This document shows positions 25,230-34,427 of a stretch of 39,571 nt of DNA, piece by piece. The translations under genes were made by a program, and so were the position numbers. The first letter of the stretch is position 1; every line of letters starts with the position of its first letter. Source of the DNA: JAQWQB01 sp047636995 (GTDB lineage Bacteria; Bacteroidota; Bacteroidia; Flavobacteriales_D; Sanyastnellaceae); assembly GCA_047636995.1 (NCBI GenBank), contig JBLIGQ010000023.1, positions 1-39,571 on the forward strand. Direction: 5' to 3'. A model generated the notes under the pieces. That model worked only from the letters and a program-made list of their open reading frames with translations. It had not been told where the DNA came from and ran no database searches.

Positions 25230-26538
25230 GAAATTGACAACGTTCGAGGAGAGTATTAAACAGAAACTCGACAACCATAACATGCCATATGACAGTGCGC
25301 AATGGCAACAGATGCAAATGCAACTAGGAGCAACAGGTAACTCTGCCATTTCCAGTTGGTCTGCGGCTGCAATTTTCGTGGGTGTGCTTCTTTTAAGCGG
25401 AAGCGCTTGGTACCTATTCAGCCCTGATTCGAGCATTTTGGCTAGCCGAGCTGAACTAACAGATTTAGCGCTTGATAAAGGAGAGTATTCAGCCATTCGC
25501 ACTAAAGCTGAGCACTTCATCTTTGATAATGCCAACGAAAAGTACAATACTCCAATTGAGAGCGAGAGCAATTCTTTGCCCGTAGGAGCTGAAGACTCAA
25601 GTATTCAAGCTGTCCAGGTGGTCAGCTCAGATGTGTCTCTTGGCGAAGTCTTTGACGATGTTGAGTTAACGTCAGGAACAGTTGAGGGAGGAGCGGTAAT
25701 CGAAAGTGTGACAATCACATCTAAGAATCATGTTGTTGCAGAAATTCCTGCTGTAGGTAATAAGCCTGCAATCTCAATCTTCGTAGACACAAGAAAAGCA
25801 TGTGTTGGTACTTCGGTAGAATTTAATTTGAGCACTGATGATGACACAGGTGTGTATCTTTGGAATTTTGGAGATGGGAATTTTAGTAATGACATCAATC
25901 CATTGCATACGTTTAATACGGCCGGTACTTATGAAATAACACTTTCTGTAACGTCCAAAGACGATGGGGTAATTCGCACATCATCTATTGAAAGCATGAT
26001 TGTCATCAATCCTGAACCAGATGCGAATTTTGATTGGTCTATTGTTGGGAATGAAGGGGAATACCCAGAAATCCAGTTTAACAACAAATCTCACCGAGCA
26101 AGTGAAAGTGTTTGGGTGATTGTTGATGATTCTACTTCAGAGATCAATCCGAAAAAGACCGTTAAGAGCAGGGGACTTCATGTTGTTGAATTAACTGTCA
26201 TTAACGAGTTTGGATGTTCTGATAGAAAAGCGCGTGCCATCGCAATTAATGAAGATTATGCGTTGATGGCTCCTCAAAAAATCTCTCCAAATGGAGATGG
26301 TATTTTTGACACCTTCATGCCGCGTGCATTAATGGACGGTTCGATGGATTTTACATTGACAATCCTTGATGAAGGAAAAGAAATTTTCAAAACTACAAGT
26401 GCTTCTAATCCATGGAATGGAGCTTTGAAAAATGGTTCTGATGCTCAGCGAAACAAAGAATACATGTGGATTGCGATTGTAAAAGACCGCAATGGGTATG
26501 AAAAATATTACAGTGGTTCATTTGAAATCACTCCTTAA
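25222..26538 (+). CDS. Membrane-anchored PKD/CHU_C-like protein, putative anti-sigma factor
   Basis: A 438-aa single-pass protein. Residues 1-42 are cytosolic and contain FEESIKQKLDNHNMPYDSAQW, similar in pattern to the short N-termini of Bacteroidota membrane proteins encoded after ECF sigma genes. A membrane helix follows at 43-66 (AAAIFVGVLLLSGSAWYLF), with no signal peptide cleavage site. The periplasmic part has a spacer (67-185), two PKD-like domains (about 186-263 with YLWNFGDGNF, and 270-343), and a C-terminal domain (349-438) like the gliding-motility-associated CTD (ISPNGDGIFDTFMP). Unlike real type B sorting domains it ends in ITP and lacks the terminal basic residue. Gene overlap suggests that it regulates the sigma factor; this is inference. 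Confidence 0.78.
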   Translation: MGKKLTTFEESIKQKLDNHNMPYDSAQWQQMQMQLGATGNSAISSWSAAAIFVGVLLLSGSAWYLFSPDSSILASRAELTDLALDKGEYSAIRTKAEHFIFDNANEKYNTPIESESNSLPVGAEDSSIQAVQVVSSDVSLGEVFDDVELTSGTVEGGAVIESVTITSKNHVVAEIPAVGNKPAISIFVDTRKACVGTSVEFNLSTDDDTGVYLWNFGDGNFSNDINPLHTFNTAGTYEITLSVTSKDDGVIRTSSIESMIVINPEPDANFDWSIVGNEGEYPEIQFNNKSHRASESVWVIVDDSTSEINPKKTVKSRGLHVVELTVINEFGCSDRKARAIAINEDYALMAPQKISPNGDGIFDTFMPRALMDGSMDFTLTILDEGKEIFKTTSASNPWNGALKNGSDAQRNKEYMWIAIVKDRNGYEKYYSGSFEITP

Positions 26539-26563
26539 CCAAAACAACTGATAACTCAGTATG

Positions 26564-26595
26564 AAGGCCCGGACTAACCATCTGGGCCTTTTTTT
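26564..26595 (+). terminator. Intrinsic terminator after the sigma/anti-sigma pair
   Basis: AAGGCCC (26564-26570) pairs with GGGCCTT (26584-26590), with a 13-nt loop, followed by an unbroken T run to 26595. It ends the sigma operon 26 nt after its last stop codon and separates it from the adhesin genes. Confidence 0.85.
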
Positions 26596-26596
26596 G

Positions 26597-26604
26597 TACT
26601 TTTG
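26597..26604 (+). promoter_or_regulatory. Candidate -7 box of the 1159-aa secreted protein
   Basis: TACTTTTG matches TAnnTTTG exactly and begins two bases after the T run of the preceding terminator. The predicted leader is about 20 nt. There is no TTG -33 element, since that position falls in the terminator loop; another sigma factor or an activator could be needed. Confidence 0.4.
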
Positions 26605-26631
26605 AACAATTGTTGATAACCTTTTTGGAAA

Positions 26632-29600
26632 ATGCAAAAAACGCGATTTTGGAAGCGCCACTTAACCAGCCTCCAATGTCTTTTGTTTCTTGCTGCGCTC
26701 ATGCTCAGCTCGCCTTCTTTTGCTACTGTCGAGACAACGGTAAGCACTGACTGCGTGTCGTGCAATGGAACAGCTTCTTTCGCCCCAGGGATTGCGGGAG
26801 ACATTCAGTATGAGTGGTTTAATCAATTGGGTGGACTCCTTTTCGTGGAGAATACCGCATTCGGAATATCTTCTCTCTTTAATCTTTGTCCAGGCTTGTA
26901 TCAAGTTCAGTGGACCAATGGAACAAACAATGGCCAGGAGTGGTTTACTGTGAACACCGTTTCGACTTCTGCCGGGCAGCCAGGAGCCATTGAATTGTGC
27001 TCAACCACTGGTGCACATAACCTAAACTTAGACTTAGACGCAGGAGCTAATTTATCTGGTAGTTGGTTTGATCCTTTTGGTAACTCCATTTCCAGTTCTA
27101 TTCTTCCATCAACGGCGATGTCTGGTTTTTATATGTACCAGTTGCAAGATGGAGTATGTTTTGTCTCAAGTGGCATTCAAGTATCAATTATCGAAAATGC
27201 TCATCCAGGCCTTAGTACCACTTATTTAATTTGTGAGAATTATCTTCCTTTTGAGTTATTGGATGTGATGGCTGGTAATCCTGATAATGGCGGACAATGG
27301 TTTGATTCTGATATCAATGAGTTCGGAGGGACCTATGACCCTGAATTAGATGTTACTGGGCTTTTTACTTATCGAATAGATTCAGTTATTGGCTGCCCTC
27401 CAGTTTTTAGCACCATGATGGTCATTGAGAACCAGTTGCCAAATCCGGGAGTAAATACCTTTATTTCAATTTGTCCGGCAGCCACTACATTCAATATGAC
27501 AGACGAATTGAATGGGGACGCACAATCTGATGGACAATGGTATGATGCTGATTTCAATCTTATAGGCCCAGAATTTGATAGCGATGTGCTTTCTGCAGGA
27601 GTGTATAATTATGTTGTTGCTGGGTTAACACCTTGTCCTGTTCAAGAATCGTTTTTAACGATTGAGTTTTCGGATGAGATTTCTGCGGGTACCTCCAATT
27701 CCATTTTTGTTTGCGAAGATGTAGCAAACATTAATTTAACAAATGAACTTCAAGGAAATCCGACTCTAGGAGGTGTTTGGGAAGGGCCAAATGGGATAGA
27801 AGAGGATGCTCTTCTGTCACAAGGAGAGGCTGTTACAGGAACTTACATCTACACCGTAGAAGGAGTGGGGTGCTTGCCTCAAAGTGCAGAGATAGAAATT
27901 ACGGTTGAAGTGCTCCCCAATGCAGGGCAAAATGTATTCTTGGAGGTATGTGAAAACACATCACCCGTTGTACTTGCTGATTTATTAATCAGCGCAGATC
28001 TTGGAGGGGTTTGGTCTGTTTCGGGAGAAGAAATTACCGGAAATTTGGTGGTTGAAGGGGGCCAAACTTATAACCTTATTTATCTTGTTGAAGGCGATGT
28101 TTGTCCTGATGCGCAGTCAAATTATACGGTTCAAAGTGATGTTCTTCCCTTGGCAGGAAGCGATTTGATCATTGAAGAATGTATTACTGAAGTAACAATT
28201 GACTTAAGTGATTATGTTAATCAGGCGGGGGCATTCACTTCAGAATGGACAGGCCCAGACGGGCTAATTGTAGACCCAAATCTAATACTGAATGCAGCGG
28301 AGCCAGGGGTTTATATTTACACAATTTATTCAGGAAATGCCTGTTCTAATGATCAAGCCAGTTTAACGCTTGAAGTAGGAGTTCCTGCCTTTGAGGATGG
28401 ATCAACGCTTGAAACAGGATGTGCTCAAGGACAGACGTTCAATTTGGAAGGTCTTTTGCCAATGGGTATTCCGGAGGGTGGAGTTTGGGAGGCGAATGGT
28501 ATTTTAGTTAGTCCATCAATAAACTTAGCCGAAGGAGTTCAAGACAGTTTCGTTTATGTAGTAGAAAACGACTTAGGTTGTGCGCCTTCTACCTTTACGA
28601 TCGTACTTAATTACTCAGATCAGTTGACCGCTGGCGAAGGGACGCCGATTACGCTTTGTTCAGATGCGAATCCAATCAATCTTAGTCAGCAGATAATAGA
28701 TGGTTCGGCAGGTGGCGGATGGATGCTGGATGGCGTTTCAATAGATGATCTTTTCGACCCGCTTTCAGATGTACCAGGAGTTTATCAATATGTGGTGCCA
28801 GTGAATGGATTTTGTGAAGCAGATACAACAGAGGTGTTGGTTCAAGTTGAAGAAGGTTTTGATTTTGATTTAGGACCTGATTTTGATTTGTGTGAAAACG
28901 AGGCTTCTATGACGGTTGGTAATGCAGATTGCGCTGAATGTCTGTATGCTTGGGGTCCTTCGCCATTGCTTTCTGATTTGCTGAGTCCTATTTCTAATTT
29001 AAACTTACCTGATGTTTCAGAAGCAGAGACGTTTGAACTTACCATTACAGTGAGCAATGGTGCATGTCTAGTTACAGATAACATTGTTATTAATTTATTT
29101 CCAGAACCCATCTTAACGATTAATCTTCCAGACCCCATTTGCCAAGGAAGTGAAGTTTTATTTGAAGCAACAGGTGCGGTAGATTTTGCATGGAGCGAAA
29201 ATGTTGAAGGAGATGGCGAATTTGCCACAGGTACATTTTATGCTACTGACCTCGTTACAGTGACGGGTACAAATGATCTTGGATGCATTGGAATTGCAAT
29301 AGCGCCGGTTGACGTATTTATTCTGCCCGAGGCTATTTTTGATTTTGTTCCTGTCGCAGCTTGTTTTCCATTGGAAGTGACATTGGAAATGCCCTATGTT
29401 TCAGATGAAAATACTTCTTATTTCTGGGAAATTGATGGTCAGATCTATACCAATCCAATAGAGGATGTAGTTTTAACCATTCCCGGTAGTTATGATGTGA
29501 CCTTGTTTGCTACAGCCTTAAATGGATGTGGGAACTCCTTCAGCCTTGATGCCGCTTTTGACGTTTATGGTTATCCAGAGGCCCGATTTGATTTCAATGA

Positions 29601-30111
29601 AGAGGGCTTATCTTCTCTTCTCACCGAAGCCTATTTTACGAATCTATCAACAGATAACCAACTGAATTATTGGGATTTCGGAGATGGGGTGACATCGAAT
29701 GAAGAAGAGCCTGTTCATACTTATCCCAATGTCGAAGACGCTGCTTACCGGGCCTGTCTGCGCGTAGAGAATGAATTTGGCTGTGAAGATGAGCATTGCG
29801 AAGAGTTTTACATTGAAGGTGAATTTTTAGTGTATGTTCCGAATGCATTTACACCAGATATGGATGGAATCAATGATGTTTTCATGCCAATTGTCAGGGG
29901 AATCGAAATAGATGAATATTCCTTCAAGATTTTCAATCGTTGGGGCGAACAAATATTTGCCTCCATAACACCTTTTGAAGGGTGGGTCGGAAATGTGCAA
30001 AATGGGGTCTACTTCGCACAGAATGAAATCTATACGTGGGTGCTAGAAGTCAAAGATCTTTACACCGCTGAAATTCATACCGTTCAAGGGCATGTCAACC
30101 TGTTAAGATAG
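26632..30111 (+). CDS. Giant type IX-secreted protein with eight Cys-paired repeats
   Basis: A 1159-aa secreted protein. Signal peptide 1-31 (ends SSPSFA). Residues about 113-745 form eight tandem units of about 78 aa, each beginning near AGxxxxIxxC and continuing NLxxxLxGxPxxGGxW, GxYxYxV and a second Cys (GCPP, PCPV, GCLP, VCPD, ACSN, GCAP, FCEA). Starts are near 113, 189, 271, 351, 429, 507, 586 and 666. Three further Ig-like stretches follow, then a PKD domain about 980-1062 (YWDFGDGVTSNEEEPVHTY). The last 93 residues are a type B sorting domain (VPNAFTPDMDGINDVFMP, FNRWGEQIF, ending VNLLR). It probably forms an extended cell-surface stalk. No enzymatic domain is seen. Confidence 0.88.
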   Translation: MQKTRFWKRHLTSLQCLLFLAALMLSSPSFATVETTVSTDCVSCNGTASFAPGIAGDIQYEWFNQLGGLLFVENTAFGISSLFNLCPGLYQVQWTNGTNNGQEWFTVNTVSTSAGQPGAIELCSTTGAHNLNLDLDAGANLSGSWFDPFGNSISSSILPSTAMSGFYMYQLQDGVCFVSSGIQVSIIENAHPGLSTTYLICENYLPFELLDVMAGNPDNGGQWFDSDINEFGGTYDPELDVTGLFTYRIDSVIGCPPVFSTMMVIENQLPNPGVNTFISICPAATTFNMTDELNGDAQSDGQWYDADFNLIGPEFDSDVLSAGVYNYVVAGLTPCPVQESFLTIEFSDEISAGTSNSIFVCEDVANINLTNELQGNPTLGGVWEGPNGIEEDALLSQGEAVTGTYIYTVEGVGCLPQSAEIEITVEVLPNAGQNVFLEVCENTSPVVLADLLISADLGGVWSVSGEEITGNLVVEGGQTYNLIYLVEGDVCPDAQSNYTVQSDVLPLAGSDLIIEECITEVTIDLSDYVNQAGAFTSEWTGPDGLIVDPNLILNAAEPGVYIYTIYSGNACSNDQASLTLEVGVPAFEDGSTLETGCAQGQTFNLEGLLPMGIPEGGVWEANGILVSPSINLAEGVQDSFVYVVENDLGCAPSTFTIVLNYSDQLTAGEGTPITLCSDANPINLSQQIIDGSAGGGWMLDGVSIDDLFDPLSDVPGVYQYVVPVNGFCEADTTEVLVQVEEGFDFDLGPDFDLCENEASMTVGNADCAECLYAWGPSPLLSDLLSPISNLNLPDVSEAETFELTITVSNGACLVTDNIVINLFPEPILTINLPDPICQGSEVLFEATGAVDFAWSENVEGDGEFATGTFYATDLVTVTGTNDLGCIGIAIAPVDVFILPEAIFDFVPVAACFPLEVTLEMPYVSDENTSYFWEIDGQIYTNPIEDVVLTIPGSYDVTLFATALNGCGNSFSLDAAFDVYGYPEARFDFNEEGLSSLLTEAYFTNLSTDNQLNYWDFGDGVTSNEEEPVHTYPNVEDAAYRACLRVENEFGCEDEHCEEFYIEGEFLVYVPNAFTPDMDGINDVFMPIVRGIEIDEYSFKIFNRWGEQIFASITPFEGWVGNVQNGVYFAQNEIYTWVLEVKDLYTAEIHTVQGHVNLLR

Positions 30112-30191
30112 CACTCCAATCTTTATCTTTTTATGCAACCATTCAGTTAGGAACTTTGTCTCTTCTAGGAGATGCTTCTTTTGGCATTTTG

Positions 30192-30199
30192 TATTTTTG
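30192..30199 (+). promoter_or_regulatory. Candidate -7 box of the first CUB/P-domain adhesin
   Basis: TATTTTTG matches TAnnTTTG exactly. Transcription would start near 30205, leaving about 29 nt of leader before the ATG at 30234. This argues against an upstream in-frame ATG at 30156. Confidence 0.4.
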
Positions 30200-30233
30200 T
30201 AATATGACCGTTACCAGCAAGAGCCTATTTTTC

Positions 30234-33200
30234 ATGAAGCATTTTACACTGCTTATTTCGTTCCTCTTCATTTTCTCAGGATTATCTGCCCAGAATGATG
30301 TGGTCATAGCCAATGGGACTTTTGAGTCCTGTGGAGGTCTGTTTATTGACACAGGAGGTCAAGGAGGTCCAGGGTATGGAAATAACGAATACTTTGTTTG
30401 TACTATCTGTCCTGATGTTGAGGGGGATGTGGTTACCGTTGATTTTGTTACGTTTCAATTGGACCAGACAGGAAATGAAAATACGTGGGACAATATTGCG
30501 ATTTATGATGGCGACAATACAGGAGAAGCTTCTTTGGGGTTTTATACGGGTGATCAATTAGAAGGACTCTTCGTTACGGGGACTTCTCAGAACACCTCTG
30601 GTTGTTTGACTTTTGTTTTTGATTCAAATAGCGAGGGAACAGGAAACTTTGCTGGCACAATCACGTGCGGTACACCTTGCGATAGACCGACTGCTTCGGC
30701 AACAATGGATGCACCTGAATCTTTGCGTATTTGTGTTGGAGATGAAATTACGTTTGACGGAACAGCCTCATTTGCAGCACCCGGATTTACAATTGTAGAA
30801 TACCTCTGGGATTTTGCTGATGGAACTACAGATAACAGTGGCCCAATTGTATCTCATGTATTTGACGTGGCGGGGGAATACATTGTTGAATTGTATTTGA
30901 CCGATGACAATGATTGTTCTTCGACCAACCGAGTAAGCCTTCAACTTTTAGTGGCAACGTTTCCTTCCTGGGATCCCTTCCCAGGAGACCAATCACTCTG
31001 TCTTGGGCAAGAGTTTTGTGCCGAAGTTGACCCTGAAGAGTTTCAGATTACATGGAGTGGGCCAGACCAATCTTATGAGAATGCATCAAACTTTGTTTTG
31101 GAAGATGTTGTAGGGCAATGTTATCAGTCTGAAATCAACGTTGCAGGTTTCGGCCCCGGACAAACATTGAACAATGTGAACGACTTACTCTCTATTGATA
31201 TCAATATTGAACATAGTTTTATGTTCGACCTAGTCATTTCTCTGACCTGTCCGAATGGGAATACAGTGGTGCTTCACCAGCAAATGGAGCAACCCGTAGG
31301 AGCTGATGTAGGTGCAAATGGAATTGACCTAGGCGTAGCGAACACAGAACCTTGGGATTACTCATGGACGCCAGATGCTACGCAAGGAACTTTTTCTCAA
31401 GTAGGCACAGGTGGTGCAGCAAGTTTACCAGAAGGAGAATACAATTCGCTAGAACCGCTTGATCAATTAATTGGTTGTGAGTTGAACGGAACGTGGACCT
31501 TGGAAATTTGTGATTTGTGGGGAGGTGATGATGGAGAACTATACAGCTTTGGGCTAAACTTCAATCCGGCTATTGTTCCTGATGTAACGGAGTTTACTCC
31601 AGACATTGGAGAATATGCAGACAGCTCTTATTGGACATACCCGGTTGGCGGACCAACGCCATTTGATATTTCAGCAGATGGAAATGACTTCTGTATTTTA
31701 CCAGATGAAGAAGGTTCTTGGGATTTCACTTACACCGTTTTCAATAACCACGGATGCACATATGACTCAACGTTTTTAGTTACGGTAGAAGAAGCGTTTC
31801 AAGCTGATGCTGGCGAAGATTTTGTTTTTTGTGGTGATGGAACAACATTGTCTGGAGGATTAGATGGTATTCCAACAGCAACCTGTTCAGCTGATGCAGG
31901 CAATTATTCATTTTGTTACGAAAATAATGAAATCGAATCGTTTACTTATTGCCCAGACCTTGGAGGAGAGGATTATACTGCAATGGAGGTGTTTTTTAAT
32001 GCTGGATCAGTAGAAAACCTCTGGGATGAATTTTTCGTTTACGATGGCGCTGATATGGACGCTCCGCTTCTGGACGGTCCAATCTATGGAGACTTAACTG
32101 GAATGTCTTGGACAGCCACGAACCCTTCAGGCTGCCTTACGATTGCAGTGACACCAGATGGTATTTTTGATTGTGTTGGAGGAAACGAAACGCAATGGAA
32201 TTACGACGTTTCATGTACTTCAGGCGGACCTGATTACACCTACGAATGGACGCCTGGCACCAACTTGAGTGACCCGAACATTTCGAATCCAGTGTTGTCA
32301 GAAGTCCCTGTAGAAATCACCTATACGCTTACAACTTACCCACTTGATAGGCCAGAATGTGCGTCTTTTGATGAAGTAACAGTTACACCTGCGTACACTT
32401 ATACGGTTGATTTCTTGCAACCTTTGTGTTTTGAACCTACAGGCGAAATCTATGTAGATGTTGACGAAACAACAGGAGTAGGCCCGTGGGTCATTGATCT
32501 TATTGTTGGCGCAGACACCTTAGAATCTCAAAGTACGGTTGGGGGCCTCGTGACCTTTGATGAATTGGAGCCAACAGAATTTACGGTAAGCATTTCAGAT
32601 CCTACTTGTACGTATTTGGAGGAGGTCAATATGACCACTCCGCCAGTCATTACATTGATTCCTTCTCCTGCAGACATTACAATTTGTTTAGAAGGAATAG
32701 CGACCTTATCTGTAGCACCTGATTTTGACCCAGGTGATATGACTTACCAATGGTCAAACGGTGGACTTACAGATGAAATTGAAGTAAGTCCAGATAGTGA
32801 TATGGTTTATTCAGTAACAGGGTTTTATGGAGACGGTTGTTCGACAGAACCCATTGAAGTTGCCGTAACTGTTTTACCTTCTTTATCACTTGGATTGCTA
32901 GCCGGAGGTCAAATTTGTCCGGGAGATTCTATTGCCATTGGAACAACGGTTGTTGAAGGAGGAATAGCACCTTATACCTACGTTTGGACTTCGGACGAAG
33001 GACAAACGGCAGCAGTGTCAGATTTGTTTGTGACACCTACTGAAACAGGAAACTGGTGCTTGGCTATGAATGACCAATGTGAAACACCAGAAGAGGTGCA
33101 GTGCATTGAAATTAGTGTGAGTGACACCGTTGATCCAACCTTCTCCGTTGATACGTTGGGTGGATGTATTCCTATTATTGTTGGGTTTGAAGGAAATGCA

Positions 33201-33920
33201 ACTAATTCTGAGTTGATCCAATCAGCTGTTTGGGAATTTGGAGACGGTGCAGTTTCTACTTCAGCACACACGGTAAATCACAATTATGACAACCAAGGAA
33301 CGTACGATGTGAGTTACGAGATTGTGACGGTTGACGGTTGTTTCTTCGAACACACAGAGAGTGACCTGTTGACATTTTACAACTGGCCAATTGCGGGGTT
33401 CAATGTGGACCCACAAACAGCGGTGCTGCCAAATTCTGAGTTTGAATTCATCAATTATACCTTAGGAGGTGATAGTTACAATTGGGTATTCAATGAAATG
33501 GATTCCACAGACGAAGAAAATCCTACCTATTCTTTCCCCGGCGTTGCGGGTGCATATCCGGTGACGCTCTACACAGAAAACCAGTGGGGCTGCACAGATA
33601 GCATCTTCCGGTATGTCTTTATAGTAGATGAGTTTGTCATGTTTGTGCCCAATGCATTTACTCCAGATCAAGATGGAATCAATGACATTTGGAGGTTCGA
33701 AGGAATTGATGTTGACACCGAAGATTTCAAAGTACAAATCTTTGACAGGTGGGGAGAAATTGTCTACATATCAACTGATTTCTTGGAAGGATGGGATGGA
33801 AGTGCAAACCGCGGTGAGTATTACGTGCCAGACGGAGTCTATTTGTATCGAATCGAAACACGTTCACTTACAACACTGGAAAGAAAAGAGCTTTTTGGAC
33901 ACATTGTAATTCTTAGGTAG
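30234..33920 (+). CDS. Giant type IX-secreted adhesin, copy 1 (CUB-PKD-P-CUB)
   Basis: A 1228-aa secreted protein starting MKHFTLLISFLFIFSGLSAQ, a clean signal peptide. This start is chosen over 30156 because the extra 26 residues precede it without function. Domains: CUB-like about 22-146 (FESCGGLFIDTGGQGGPGY); PKD about 160-245 (YLWDFADGTTDNSG); a P-domain-like beta fold about 295-450 (IEHSFMFDLVISLTCPNG, WTLEICDLWGGDDGEL); a second CUB-like domain about 549-660; several Ig-like segments; two PKD domains near 998 and 1081; and a type B sorting domain 1136-1228 (VPNAFTPDQDGINDIW, FDRWGEIVY, ending IVILR). CUB, PKD and P folds bind calcium, glycans or proteins. It is a tandem duplicate of the 1238-aa protein downstream. 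Confidence 0.88.
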   Translation: MKHFTLLISFLFIFSGLSAQNDVVIANGTFESCGGLFIDTGGQGGPGYGNNEYFVCTICPDVEGDVVTVDFVTFQLDQTGNENTWDNIAIYDGDNTGEASLGFYTGDQLEGLFVTGTSQNTSGCLTFVFDSNSEGTGNFAGTITCGTPCDRPTASATMDAPESLRICVGDEITFDGTASFAAPGFTIVEYLWDFADGTTDNSGPIVSHVFDVAGEYIVELYLTDDNDCSSTNRVSLQLLVATFPSWDPFPGDQSLCLGQEFCAEVDPEEFQITWSGPDQSYENASNFVLEDVVGQCYQSEINVAGFGPGQTLNNVNDLLSIDINIEHSFMFDLVISLTCPNGNTVVLHQQMEQPVGADVGANGIDLGVANTEPWDYSWTPDATQGTFSQVGTGGAASLPEGEYNSLEPLDQLIGCELNGTWTLEICDLWGGDDGELYSFGLNFNPAIVPDVTEFTPDIGEYADSSYWTYPVGGPTPFDISADGNDFCILPDEEGSWDFTYTVFNNHGCTYDSTFLVTVEEAFQADAGEDFVFCGDGTTLSGGLDGIPTATCSADAGNYSFCYENNEIESFTYCPDLGGEDYTAMEVFFNAGSVENLWDEFFVYDGADMDAPLLDGPIYGDLTGMSWTATNPSGCLTIAVTPDGIFDCVGGNETQWNYDVSCTSGGPDYTYEWTPGTNLSDPNISNPVLSEVPVEITYTLTTYPLDRPECASFDEVTVTPAYTYTVDFLQPLCFEPTGEIYVDVDETTGVGPWVIDLIVGADTLESQSTVGGLVTFDELEPTEFTVSISDPTCTYLEEVNMTTPPVITLIPSPADITICLEGIATLSVAPDFDPGDMTYQWSNGGLTDEIEVSPDSDMVYSVTGFYGDGCSTEPIEVAVTVLPSLSLGLLAGGQICPGDSIAIGTTVVEGGIAPYTYVWTSDEGQTAAVSDLFVTPTETGNWCLAMNDQCETPEEVQCIEISVSDTVDPTFSVDTLGGCIPIIVGFEGNATNSELIQSAVWEFGDGAVSTSAHTVNHNYDNQGTYDVSYEIVTVDGCFFEHTESDLLTFYNWPIAGFNVDPQTAVLPNSEFEFINYTLGGDSYNWVFNEMDSTDEENPTYSFPGVAGAYPVTLYTENQWGCTDSIFRYVFIVDEFVMFVPNAFTPDQDGINDIWRFEGIDVDTEDFKVQIFDRWGEIVYISTDFLEGWDGSANRGEYYVPDGVYLYRIETRSLTTLERKELFGHIVILR

Positions 33921-34007
33921 ACTCAGGCAACCTTTCTTGTTTATATCTGGTCTTAAGTGTAATAAATAGCTTCTGCCTATTTCGTGTTTTTGAATAAACC
34001 TTGAACT

Positions 34008-34427
34008 ATGAAGTATATCATTTTGTGTGTAATTGCTGTTTTTTCAGCTGTTTCAGCAATTTCCCAGACCAATCAGAATGACGTTATTAAGGTCTATTTA
34101 GGCGAGCAGAAGTTTGAAATTCTAGAGCAAGAAGCGCCAGAAAAGCTTCAATTCTATTTTTTATTGGATGAACAAGGTTATTCCGTAGAAAACATTGCAC
34201 CCAAACCAACTGTTGATTTCCAAGATGCGTTGTTAGTTCAAGGCATCAATGATGAGGTTGAACCAATTACAGCAGAGATGCTACTGTCAGGCGAATTTCA
34301 TGGTTTACTGTACAATTTTGAACGCAAGTTCGATCAAACTGTATACTATCAAATTGGTGGAGCAGAAGGAATGGTATTAATCGTGCACCCAACCCGCTAC
34401 ATTCAGCGTTTATTTGAAGAGCAATGA
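34008..34427 (+). CDS. Small secreted protein coupled to the second adhesin
   Basis: A 139-aa protein with a signal peptide (MKYIILCVIAVFSAVSAIS, cut before QTNQ). The mature part (about 119 aa) is acidic and mixes strand and helix (VIKVYLGEQKFEILEQ, LQFYFLLDEQGYSVENI, YYQIGGAEGMVLIVHPTRY). It has no Cys after the signal peptide and no sorting domain. I recognise no family. It is inserted between the two duplicated adhesins and overlaps the second by 4 nt (ATGA), so the two are made together. A periplasmic chaperone or surface partner of that adhesin is possible but unproven. TGTTTTTG at 33985-33992 is a one-mismatch -7 box. Confidence 0.7.
   Translation: MKYIILCVIAVFSAVSAISQTNQNDVIKVYLGEQKFEILEQEAPEKLQFYFLLDEQGYSVENIAPKPTVDFQDALLVQGINDEVEPITAEMLLSGEFHGLLYNFERKFDQTVYYQIGGAEGMVLIVHPTRYIQRLFEEQ

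Noticed and set aside
33964..33991. AAATAG/CTATTT hairpin followed by T5 after the first CUB adhesin
   Set aside because: A 6-bp AT-rich stem and an interrupted T run; too weak to call a terminator.
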